This document shows, in pieces, positions 35,201 to 43,228 of a stretch of DNA of 64,000 nt. The notes under the pieces are model-generated. The model was not told the origin of the DNA and did not search any database. It worked only from the letters and a program-made list of their open reading frames with translations. How positions within the stretch are numbered: position 1 is the stretch's first letter; each line of letters starts with the position of its first letter. Position numbers and translations under genes: made by a program. Origin of the DNA: Acanthaster planci (lineage: Eukaryota > Echinodermata > Asteroidea > Valvatida > Acanthasteridae); the NCBI RefSeq assembly GCF_001949145.1, contig NW_019091369.1:564856-628855 (forward strand), written 5' to 3'.

Positions 35201-35300
35201 TGAAGAATTGAAATATCTTACCGATAGTGTTTGAATGCATCGACACGAAGATGATGAGAAGTGTTGCAAAATTCTTGTTCCCTCGTTCAAGGTTTATCAT
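22851..35300 (-). CDS. Type I membrane protein: Ig-like domains, CCP-like segment, GCC2/GCC3 repeat, TM helix (10-exon model)
   Basis: Exons on the minus strand: 35300-35222, 34571-34188, 33744-33487, 32188-32063, 31805-31674, 30802-30518, 27123-26795, 24761-24614, 23736-23575 and 22984-22851. The joined length is 2037 nt, 678 residues plus TAG, with every phase matching. Residues 1-24 look like a signal peptide (core ATLLIIFVSMH). Ig-like units lie at about 27-154, 155-240 (AEDSGVFVC) and 327-421 (C, W and KDSGKVEC present; the most complete Ig). The others lack one Cys. Residues 422-531 form a region with four Cys, unassigned. Residues 532-580 end CCP-like (YRCEEGYG). Residues 581-634 are a GCC2/GCC3 ephrin-receptor-like repeat (CPPGSYS, CPVGRYQ). 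Residues 638-662 are the TM helix, with a 16-residue tail. It is probably a cell-surface receptor or adhesion protein; ligand unknown. Mostly symmetrical phase-1 exons suggest exon shuffling. Confidence 0.78.
23575..23736 (-). CDS. Exon 9: GCC2/GCC3 cysteine repeat
   Basis: A 54-codon exon with phase 1 at both ends, bordered by TTTCACAG and GTAATT. It encodes two C-x2-C units (CSQC and CIDC) with CPPGSYS before and CPVGRYQ between. A final E-C closes the motif, which is typical of the GCC2/GCC3 or ephrin-receptor-like repeat of extracellular animal proteins. Confidence 0.85.
24098..24171 (+). tRNA. tRNA-Asn (GTT)
   Basis: The 74-nt cloverleaf has a 7-bp acceptor stem (GTCTCTG with CAGGGAC) and a CTGTTAA anticodon loop carrying GTT. 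The A box is TGGCGCAATCGG and the B box GGTTCAAGCCC. A T run follows within 20 bp. It lies in intron 8 of the minus-strand membrane-protein gene, on the opposite strand. Its T-loop differs by one base (CAAG for CGAG) from the other copies but still fits the consensus. Confidence 0.93.
25381..26097. repeat. Duplicated block, copy 1 (tRNA plus LINE 3' end)
   Basis: This roughly 717-bp block starts TCCACTCATGCACC and ends CCTTATAAAGGGAAACCAAAG. It includes 154 bp of flank, the altered tRNA-Asn and the last part of the LINE. It matches 27916-28635 along its whole length with scattered differences. Here the LINE continues past the block to 26664, so this is the longer, probably original locus. Confidence 0.88.
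25535..25608 (+). tRNA. tRNA-Asn-like gene with altered anticodon (ATT), possible pseudogene
   Basis: The body is identical to the neighbouring tRNA-Asn copies except in the anticodon loop, which reads CTATTGA instead of CTGTTAA. The anticodon is therefore ATT and position 37 is G. All stems and both internal promoter boxes are intact. Animals decode both Asn codons with a GTT tRNA, so an ATT version is unusual; it may be a decaying copy. It sits in intron 7 of the membrane-protein gene, antisense, about 30 bp from the 3' end of a LINE relic. Confidence 0.8.
25630..26664 (-). mobile_element. Decayed non-LTR retrotransposon (CR1/L2/jockey-like), 3' part of the reverse transcriptase
   Basis: Minus-strand frames, in order, show reverse-transcriptase motifs: GVPQSSILGP (usually GVPQGSILGP) near 26520, the catalytic FADDT near 26435, and FLGVILDNKLCW near 26210. 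A C-terminal SLYKALI follows. The motifs fall in different frames separated by frameshifts and stops, so the copy is dead. The A-rich 3' end (T-rich on the plus strand, 25630-25670) lies just beyond the tRNA at 25535. The 5' half, including the endonuclease, is missing. It sits in intron 7 of the membrane-protein gene. Confidence 0.82.
27777..28772. mobile_element. Duplicated block, copy 2, flanked by direct repeats of about 137 bp
   Basis: The block 27916-28635 (copy of 25381-26097) is bracketed by a direct repeat: 27777-27915 and 28633-28772. Both start AAGGGTCAGTTTAAATC and end TTGATTTGTAACG, with only about four differences. The LINE part is cut at its 5' side relative to copy 1. This layout resembles an insertion with an unusually long target-site duplication, or a complex segmental duplication. 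No terminal poly(A) is seen at the 27916 edge. Confidence 0.8.
28071..28144 (+). tRNA. tRNA-Asn (GTT)
   Basis: A complete 74-nt tRNA-Asn with a GTT anticodon, canonical acceptor stem and B box GGTTCGAGCCC. It lies within a block of about 720 bp (27916-28635) that duplicates the region around the 25535 copy, including the flanking DNA on both sides. It is antisense within intron 6 of the membrane-protein gene. Confidence 0.93.
29172..29245 (+). tRNA. tRNA-Asn (GTT)
   Basis: A complete 74-nt tRNA-Asn, identical in sequence to the 28071 copy but with unrelated flanks. T runs downstream (from about 29260) can end Pol III transcription. It lies in intron 6 of the membrane-protein gene, on the opposite strand. 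Confidence 0.93.
30518..30802 (-). CDS. Exon 6: complete Ig-like domain
   Basis: A 95-codon exon, phase 1 at both ends, with acceptor CCCTTCAG and donor GTATCT. It shows the full Ig signature: a first Cys (YLACLP), the core Trp (FTWSK) and a D-S-G-x-V-x-C motif near the end. It is the clearest Ig domain of the membrane protein. Confidence 0.85.
30842..31013. mobile_element. Fold-back element, copy 1 (non-autonomous)
   Basis: Two arms of about 75 bp are inverted: the left begins GCGATTCACAATAACGTACC and the right ends with the complementary GAGGCGCACTTTTGTGAATCGC. Both contain CTCCAAGAGT, CAACGCG and CCAATCAC-type blocks, with a short centre near 30922-30945. There is no coding capacity. A related copy is at 58891-59052. 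It lies in the intron upstream of exon 6 of the membrane-protein gene. Confidence 0.85.
32189..33486. other. Intron 3 of the membrane-protein gene
   Basis: Non-coding. It holds two poly-C/poly-A junctions (near 32552-32571 and 32751-32771) and a stretch with repeated CTACTCTAC near 32446-32470. Open frames here are short and overlapping. No structured RNA was seen. Confidence 0.5.
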
Positions 35301-37956
35301 AACTTCTCATTCATTCCACATAGAGGTGTCCGTTCAACAACTCACTAGGTCTCCAGAGGATTCAGTGACCATGATTTGCAACGTGATGCAGTTTGTCGTT
35401 TCAAAGGTGCTGTTTCCTTTCTACGTACCATCCACTCTGTCTGTACTCCATCTTTAAACGCTAAGGCATGCGCGACTCACGCGTACACCTGTCTGCGCAC
35501 CTACACGTTCGTAGATTGTTATTTGCGTCCTATTCGAGTGCGTGCTGCGTCTCACGCGTGCGCACGTACGGCGATTAGACGCAATACTCTTTGAACGCTT
35601 TGAATCTCATTGATGCATAAACTGCTAAGCTAAGTATCGAACAGCGAAAGATTGGAACTCAGTGAAATAAAAAAAAACCTTACTGCGAGGGAATATTCAA
35701 AGTCCATCTTCAGGTCAGAAAGAACGTATTACGTAATGAAGGAATTGCAGCTCGAAGACACCGTCAAAAAGATGACAACCTAAAATACAGAGTGCAGCTG
35801 CAGTCATGCAAGCACTTTATTCTGAATACTGTTTTCACCTAATAGGAAAGTCAGAATCGAAGGAAAGACCAAAATTAATCATATTAATAATTATGGGTTA
35901 AACGAGGGGGTACTCACCGATAAAATCCCCAGAAAGAGATATTTTAAATGATAAAACAGTTGGAATGCAACTACATGTATGAAAGAATGTAAAATGAATT
36001 GAATAATTTTAAGTAATTCAACAAATGTCATTTCAAAAAAGCAACATTTAACCATCTTTCTATTTTACTTCAATTCCAAAACCCACTATTTGATCAACAA
36101 GAAACGAGTTGAACCATTATTGTTCGAAGCAATCATCCACTGTCATTCATTTAACTTAACATAATAACAATTTTTGAAATTTTGGTCAAAGCCAAAAGAA
36201 TGCCTGTTGCAGACTTTTATTTTTCACGAGATATTTTTCAGGATTTCAGAAAGGTTGATATTATTGGTATTACACTAAAGAAAAGAAGTTGCGTTTCAAG
36301 CAGGAATTTTTCAAAATAATACCGGCCTTCTGCAGCTAGCTGTACCGTATAAGTACGGTCATTGAACTTGATTCAACAAGTGTATATCTGCGTGGTCGGG
36401 CGCTGGAGGATGATCAGTCGAGTCAGAAGAAGAAGAAATTTTCCATTCGAAATTTATTGCCCATAAAAACTGAAATACAACTGTCAAACAACAGAAAACC
36501 TTCTTCAATTGGTATTCTGTTTTGTCATTAATAATGCATGAAACACAACATCGCAAAAAGCCAATTAATTATCTTATGGCAACCAACTACCAGTCAGTGG
36601 CAAGGCTAGCTAGTCTGGCCAGCACGCCTCTAGAGGCGGATGCTATGCACCGTTATAATGTGCACGGGATACGACGTCGACTGCGGCCCAGAAAAACTAA
36701 TTGGTGAAATTACCATCGTCCACACATAAACACTTTGATGTGAAAATGCACATTGTCAGTTGTGCCGAATGAAAGAATCCCCTAAAGTGGTGACGTTTCT
36801 TGACGTACTTCCGGAACATGTCTGCTACTTCCAATGATCCGTACCCGATGAGACTACGCGAGCCTCGTCATGATAGTAAAGAATTCCCTAGCAAACTCCA
36901 TATACAGCAAGCATGAAACATTATTGATTTCTTGGAAACCACTTGATACCGTTTTTGACAACATAGCCTATATTTTGTAATCAATTCATAAAAGGTGGCG
37001 AGAAGAGCGCTGTATTGGATTTAGAATGACAGGAGAAGTTAGTAAAGAAAATCAGCCACAAACTGAACATCATTTTAATCTTACAGAAAAAGCAGAATCT
37101 GTTTCTATCAAGAGATGGACAGCAATTAAGCATTTTCCCCTCACCTTGAAGCTTATATTAGATCTCATGACCTTACTGTATCTTCCGGGTACAGACTCAT
37201 TTAGCCTCTTGGAGATATTTGAAAATCAGTCAACATGTTATTCCGATACGTATTACATAATATGCAGAGCATGTTAAAATAATGGTAGGCATGTAATCGA
37301 CTAACGCTATACTACGCAAACAAGTCATGTTAATTGCTAAGCCATGGTACTTCCACTGTTAAAAGGTCTTATCTGGCAATAGCCTTTACGCCAGGTTACA
37401 TTACAATACTTCAGCTGGTAGCTATTTGTTTCCGTTACAAATTAGCATGGCACAGCGCCCTCTTGTCTGGAGATGCTGCAACGAAAACGGTGCTCACTAC
37501 ACTAAATCGTACATTCCCATCATTCTGGGGCCTGGATATTTCAACGGAAAGCTTGGGTAGGAATATTTCTGCCAACTGTGATTCCCAGGTCCACAGAAAT
37601 GATTCATATTCCTTTTCTCACCGAGCGCATACGCCTCTTTCGAATTTAAAAGTTTCAGACTGCATGGAGGCCTCGTTACGTGCTGAGACAAAATCAGAGA
37701 ATTGAATTACTGGAAAGGTTGTCCAACTTGTACGCATACAATAAACTGTGAACCATAATAAACCGGAGACATTGGCATCCTTGTTAACTTGGGCTTCAGC
37801 CTATCAACCAAGTTAATCTATTCATTACATTAGAAAAGGAGAGTGCAGTCTTTACTCTTTTAATAAAAGCGATTACCGGTACATAAAAACAAAAACAGCG
37901 TTTTCGCCATGAAAATTCTGCCGATTTTAATTACGTGCGTTTACAAATAATTCATA
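35301..37956. other. Intergenic DNA between the membrane-protein and FAMeT-like genes
   Basis: This lies upstream of the membrane-protein start codon and downstream of the FAMeT-like gene. AT-rich, with no convincing exon and no repeat of note apart from short A and T runs. It should contain the membrane-protein promoter; no TATA box is obvious near 35300. Confidence 0.5.
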
Positions 37957-37962
37957 TTTATT
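37957..37962 (-). terminator. Candidate polyadenylation signal of the FAMeT-like gene
   Basis: TTTATT on the plus strand (AATAAA on minus) about 300 bp after the TAG at 38261-38263. Placement is reasonable for a short 3' UTR; otherwise unsupported. Confidence 0.3.
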
Positions 37963-38260
37963 GTAAATGGGAACGCTAACTACGCCATTCTGCATGGATT
38001 CAAAGTTAATTATATCTTCACCTGTCAAAAAAACAACGTGAGCGTCAGTCTTGGTGCAGTGTCGGTTTTAGGCCCCTATCTGGATATTGATCAATTATAG
38101 CTTTGAGAGTATGACTGTTAATCATGCACCCATGGCGTGGTAAAGTGCCCTGCTGGCATGACTGCTTTGAATTTTGTTGTCTGATTTAAATTACAGTACC
38201 CAGCGATTGACCAATGACGCCTTGGAGTTAGACTAGGTGACCAGGTGCCTTAATTTGAGG

Positions 38261-38497
38261 CTAATAGGGTGTGTGGATCTTCCACTCTGCCGAGAAGGGT
38301 ACAGAACGGAAATACAGCCGCTGCACAGAGAGGGCAGGCATTTCCCTTTGCAAACGCACCAGAGTGGCGTCACTTCCGCCTCTTCCGACCTGAATCTCGT
38401 CGGCGATCGCCACCCAGAAATGGCCGTCACCGCTATAGATGCCCTCTGCGACCTCGTCACTCGAGCCGGAACTATTAAAAATGGTGGTCTTACTTTT
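38261..38497 (-). CDS. Last exon of the FAMeT-like gene
   Basis: The frame giving GHFWVAIADEIQVGRGG is not the longest open frame here, but it is the one that resembles a known domain and has the right phase (0) with a CTACAG acceptor at 38500-38498. It ends at TAG 38261-38263 with no good donor before it, so it is taken as terminal. The exon is GC-rich compared with its flanks. Confidence 0.68.
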   Translation of the reverse strand, partial: KSKTTIFNSSGSSDEVAEGIYSGDGHFWVAIADEIQVGRGGSDATLVRLQREMPALSVQRLYFRSVPFSAEWKIHTPY

Positions 38498-41090
38498 CTG
38501 TAGCCCTGTTACGAGACATAAGCGAATTTAAATATGGCATCATCTCATCGGTTTATTAACAACACGAGAGACTGCCCCCTCCCCCCCCCCACCGGGCTGT
38601 GAGTTCGCGCTCGTTTCCTTGCTTTATGCAGAGACATGGGCGTAAATCTTGGGAATGGGGGGTATATATCTCCCCACTTTTGGAGGTGGGGGATGGGCTT
38701 TTAAATCGCCCCCCACACACAGTGTTTTGTGACGATTAAGCGGATGGTGAAGAATTTTAGGATTTCTCAAACGATGAGAATGTTTGCAATGTCACTTAAA
38801 AGGGAAAACAATCTTTAAAAGCCATAAATATGCAATTCTGATGTACGATTCTGCATCTTTATCATAAACATATATAGTGTCCCTCCCCTGCTTTTCAACT
38901 TATCATGGCCAAGCAAGTCACCCCCCCACACACCACCTTTCCCCACCCTCCCCTAATTTCCAGCACAGATTTATGATTATGATTTAAGAGTTGTGGGAAA
39001 AGACCTTCGTGTTGTTTGCAAGTTCATGCACCACTAGTCTTACTTGAATGAATAAGATAAGCAAGAGTTCTTCAATCCGCTTCCCCCAGTGCTTCGCCAA
39101 TCCCTTGCATGCTGGAGTCCACCCAAAAGAGATTGTACTGTGTACTCTGGCCATTTCAAATTCTACACAAGATCATACTCACAGAGAGAGTAGAGGACCT
39201 TGCCGGCAGCCAAGTGGTGAAAAGTCACAACTCCCGTACCGTTCGTCAGTACGGTGAACTCCAGTCGCTTAAGCGGTGCGGGCATTGGCCCCTGTGTAGG
39301 ATACACGACGGGTCTTGATGAGGTGGTTGTGAATAAAGAGCACACTGCGGTGATGGCTTTAGTTTCTGTAAAAATCAATAACATCAGTTAATATACAGCC
39401 TGACGAAGCGGTGCCATATTCCTAGTCCATCACTTCTTGAGTCTGAGTCCTACCGATCCGAGACCGAGTCTGAAAATCTGAGTCCAAGTCCTTTTAGTTT
39501 AATTACTCCGACGTTCCAACACAAAATTCTGTTTGGCAAGACATTATGAATGGGCATGGATTGGGTGCACACAATTTGTATGATCATTAATTGTCCAATG
39601 TAAGGTCAGTAACTGTGAATATGAACAACAGGAATTGTATTTCGAACTGTTTGTATTTAGTGCCAAATAGATTATATAGTTTTTATTCTTTAAAAAGCGT
39701 ATTACAAAAAATTAAAACGCTCTACAAGGAATCAAAACTAAAAACACGAAAAGTGGATAAATTAAATAAAAACAAGCATAAAAGAGAATAAGATTAGTTA
39801 CGGTTTCTTACCGTTCGGGAGGTCTTGATAAGGTTTTCCATGATATATTTGCTTTGTTAATTTCACATCGAAGGAGTGTTTTGCATGAGGATAACAAAAC
39901 AGTAATTTTTTCGAGTCCTCGAGCCTCTAGTTTGAGTCCGTCAAAAAGTGAACCCTGGTCTGCACAACACTCAACGAGATTATATCAAGATGATTATGAA
40001 CTAAAACAAAATGACCCTCTTCGCTGTTACAGCATGGCAAAAGTGCATCTGTGTTAAATTTGCGGTATAATTTGTTTGTGCTAAACAATATAAGTTTTAA
40101 TTTTAAATATCGAAGTGCAAAGGACGTCCGTTATTCTGTATAGATTAACTGGTGGAAATACCGTCTAACTCAAAAACACCAGGAGTGAGATATCACGGGA
40201 TGACAGACCTCATTGTCCATTATCCATCTTGCTAGGCAAGTATCCAGCCACTATATTGTTTGCCCGTTTAAAAAAGAAACAATTCTGTCACGATTAATCA
40301 TTTTTATTTAAGGTTTTCCTCAATCGGCGTCCCAAGTTTGCTTTTAAATTCCGTTGCACTCTGCAACTGCCCCCCCCCCCCAGTTAATTCTACATCCTCT
40401 TCCTCGCTGGGGATTTGGAAAGGACAAAAAAGAGTTTCGTATTGTGGCAGCACTGCGACTAAACCCACTTAGCCCCTCTGACAAAATGGGGTCTATTGTA
40501 TCACTGACAAATGTCCCCACCCCATACTTTTCTGATACCGGTAATGCATGCAAGTTTGAAACCCCATGGTGTACGTAGCCCCCCCCCCCCGGTTTTTTTT
40601 TGGGGGGGGGTTGTTTTTTCTTGAAAGCGCTGACACTTCAAAACAGAAATTGGACCGTCGCTTTTAGCAAAAGAATAATTCTCCATTTTGTCCCCGGACC
40701 CTACCCAGAGCCTGGGTGTTCCACTGCTCACCTTTTGGATCACCAATCTTCTGGCATCGATCCTCTCTGCTAGGCATAGCTGATTTCAGCCACTGACGCC
40801 TGTCGAATGCTTCCCCTGCCGCCAGCGGTGGGACGCGGCCGAAATGTAGGGTCTTCATGTTGCTACCGGTCCAACCCAGGTGCACTGGAGACATGGGAAT
40901 GGAAAAAGGTGGAGAAAAATGACAGAAACATCTCTGACCGTTTAACCTTTGTTTTGAAATGAAAAAGAAAGAAGGAACCAAGTTTGTTTCTTGTATGGTT
41001 GCCAACTTCAATCTACCGGTACAAGTTTCAAGTCTTACCTTGGCTGTAAGCTTGGGCAAACATCAACAAGGTTGACAGGGCCAACTTCAT
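38261..41090 (-). CDS. Secreted protein with a C-terminal FAMeT-like (Methyltransf_FA) domain, 5-exon model
   Basis: Exons on the minus strand: 41090-41039, 40884-40732, 39365-39183, 39111-39044 and 38497-38261; 230 residues. Residues 1-17 are a clear signal peptide (MKLALSTLLMFAQAYSQ). Residues 18-102 match nothing I know. From about 103 (LEFTV) to 227 the chain resembles the farnesoic-acid O-methyltransferase-like domain: HFWVAIADEIQVGRGG near 178-193 and a closing AEWKI match its usual FW-I and GxG core. Despite the name, this domain is mostly a non-catalytic extracellular module; I see no methyltransferase motif. Exons 1-3 and 5 are well supported. Exon 4 (39111-39044) is chosen from splice sites and phase alone. 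The domain's usual YEIVxGG segment is missing or altered around this junction. A run-on of exon 3 reads EYDLV, so a different join is possible. Confidence 0.6.
39183..39365 (-). CDS. Exon 3 of the FAMeT-like gene
   Basis: A 61-codon exon with phase 1 at both ends. The acceptor is TTTTTACAG and the donor a consensus GTGAGT. It encodes a Thr/Pro-rich linker followed by LEFTVLTNGTGVVTFHHL, which fits the first strands of a FAMeT-like domain. One N-glycosylation sequon (NGT) is present. Confidence 0.75.
40732..40884 (-). CDS. Exon 2 of the FAMeT-like gene
   Basis: A 51-codon exon, phase 1 to 1, with acceptor TCTCCAG and donor GTGAGC. It encodes the mature N-terminus of the secreted protein, with one Cys (near its end, EDRCQK) and no known domain. 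Confidence 0.72.
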
Positions 41091-41140
41091 TTTGGGCGTG
41101 TGCAGTGAAAATGAGGCTGGCATTCCCATCACACGCCAGC

Positions 41141-41168
41141 TTATAAAATTCCTGGTTGATTTAATTGG
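41141..41168 (-). promoter_or_regulatory. TATA-like and CCAAT-like elements upstream of the FAMeT-like gene
   Basis: On the minus strand, TTTTATAA at 41141-41148 lies about 55 bp upstream of the ATG at 41090, and GCCAAT at 41163-41168 lies about 20 bp further up. Together they make a compact TATA promoter with a very short 5' UTR. This supports 41090 as the true first coding exon. Confidence 0.5.
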
Positions 41169-43082
41169 CCCTGAACGGAGCGCCCAAATTGGAGCCTTCG
41201 CGATTTTGCCTGAGGGCAAACCGATTACCTTGGAAACATGTTCAACAGTTTATGTATTTTTTCCACTGTCATGTTATGGCGAATTTTTCCTCTATAAATA
41301 TAAACAATATTATCATCATTATTTTTACGAATAAATGTCACTGCGTCCGCTGGGAATGAATTGCTGTAGGTTTCAAGATAGACATGACAATAAGGTATCA
41401 AACCTTATCGTTTCCGAAGAACAACTTGACTATCTGGTTTCTGCTTGCACTCTTTGGGCGAAAAACCGAACTGCTAGAGGCGTCAAGATAACAAGTTGAA
41501 AACTCACGCGAGGGACGCGATTTATACAGATTTGAATTATAATTGTACACTAAACATTTGCTCACCGAGAACACTGCTGGAAAGGGGTTCTTTGATGGCT
41601 TCTTCCCGTGCACTTACAAAAATGATTTCCCAACGAAAATAGGGAATTTAGGCCAGAAAATTATTTTTAAATCCATCAATTTTTTGTTGAATAAATAAAT
41701 TTGAAATGAAGGTCGTCTTCCTGAATGACATCACAGTTTTCTTCATTAATGTGGAGATGTGATTTGCATAAACAGCAAAGGAAAAGGAAAAGAATAAAAT
41801 CTGACGGGAAGAATTCCCTCTGAAGTTGAAGATGAAGATGAACCATATCATGAGCATTCCACAATTTTCAAGTGATAGTTTTTACCAGGTTCACAGCGCA
41901 CGTGCTTGCTTGAATGAGTCTCAATTCCTTTACACAGCAAATGAGGGGTTTCAGTTGCGCAATCATTTAGTCTCCAATTCCTGATCGTTGTTTGCAGAGA
42001 AATGGGAGGTTTGCAGGGAAATTTGTTTTCGGCCAATTATGGACCATTGGTTGTGTGCAGCGCCACCCTGTCACTTCAGAGGGCGGTGAAATAGACCAAG
42101 ACTGTTAAATGTACAGAGCGCCCTCATGATTTATGAACCCGGGATCGAAAAACCCAGTGGAGTACTTCAAAATCTGTAAGCTTTAAATTAATGTGGCAAA
42201 CTATGTATTTGCGAGAAAAGCATGGTATCGTTATAAGGTAGAAGTGAATCGTTTTTCAGAAATCCATCCTTGAAAATAGTTTTCAGAAATACTTAGTAAT
42301 AATCCAGGACTGGCGTCATCGAGTGCCATTACCTTTAGACTGCGAAGCAAACTCATGGGCCAGGACACCATCATACTGACCAAAATCAGCACAACCCGAC
42401 AGAGGACATAAAGATGAAAGAACGAAAGAGCTGAAAGACTTGCTGGATTCTTGTTCATCAGAGGAATTTTAGGGTGCAACATTTTCGAAACCAGATTTTT
42501 GCTCACGCGGAGTGACGAAACTCGGGAGAAACTTTTGAGGGGATACACAGGGATGCACAATTTGTTTCCAAATTGAAAACAAATTAACTGTAACTTCTGC
42601 GTAGACCGTGTAAATTTACACAGAAGACATGCCTGAAAAGCCCCCCAAAAACATTCCAGGACTACCGGAGAATAAATAAGAGGTCACTTCTTGCTTTATA
42701 AAAACAGTTTCTAGAGAAATATGTGAATGTGTATCAAATAAAAGATCTGACCTTTACATCCAAAATGTCTGCCCAGACAATAACAAACCCAATAGGCCTA
42801 CACGAGACACGTAATTACCAAAAATAGCTCATGCAGTGTTTTGCTTTACTACTGTTTTATTTTTTCAAGTTACAAACCCAGTCCAAAGGGTGTAGCTTAC
42901 AAAGATCATCTTTTCCGTTACATTTTTACAAGAACAAGATTTTGATTTCTTCCTTACGACACAAAAAAACTCAATTTCACAACATTCTCAACATGAACAT
43001 GAACACTTTAAGTAAAGGGCGTACAGATGGGGGAAAAGAACCTGCTACCTGTGAACACAAAGTTAGGAAAATACTATCTGAT

Positions 43083-43228
43083 ACAAAGTTAGGCAAAGCC
43101 TTATGCCTGACTATAAACAAAGTTAGGCAAATTCAAACTTGTCAAGTTACTATGTGATGTACAGTTAGGCAAAGGCTAACGCCTGACCGTGAAATACAAC
43201 GTTAGGCAAATTCAACTAGTCAAGCTTC
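43083..43228. repeat. Diverged tandem repeat, unit about 75 bp
   Basis: Two units share GTTAGGCAAAG, then GCCTGAC, then GTTAGGCAAATTCAA, then GTCAAG. A partial unit (AAAGTTAGGAAAATAC) lies just upstream near 43060. Within a unit, TTAGGCAAAG and a nearby GCCTGA could pair weakly. Confidence 0.6.

Noticed and set aside
38233-38460. 75-codon frame starting MTRSQRAS as the coding frame of the last FAMeT-like exon
   Set aside because: It is a shadow. The overlapping frame gives the FAMeT-like core HFWVAIADEIQVGRGG and fits the splice phase, while this one is Ser/Arg/Cys-rich without pattern.
42231-42560. 109-codon minus-strand frame with a hydrophobic stretch (LCRVVLILVSMMVSW)
   Set aside because: There is one hydrophobic run, but no homologue I know, no promoter and no exon borders. 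It is within chance length for this region.
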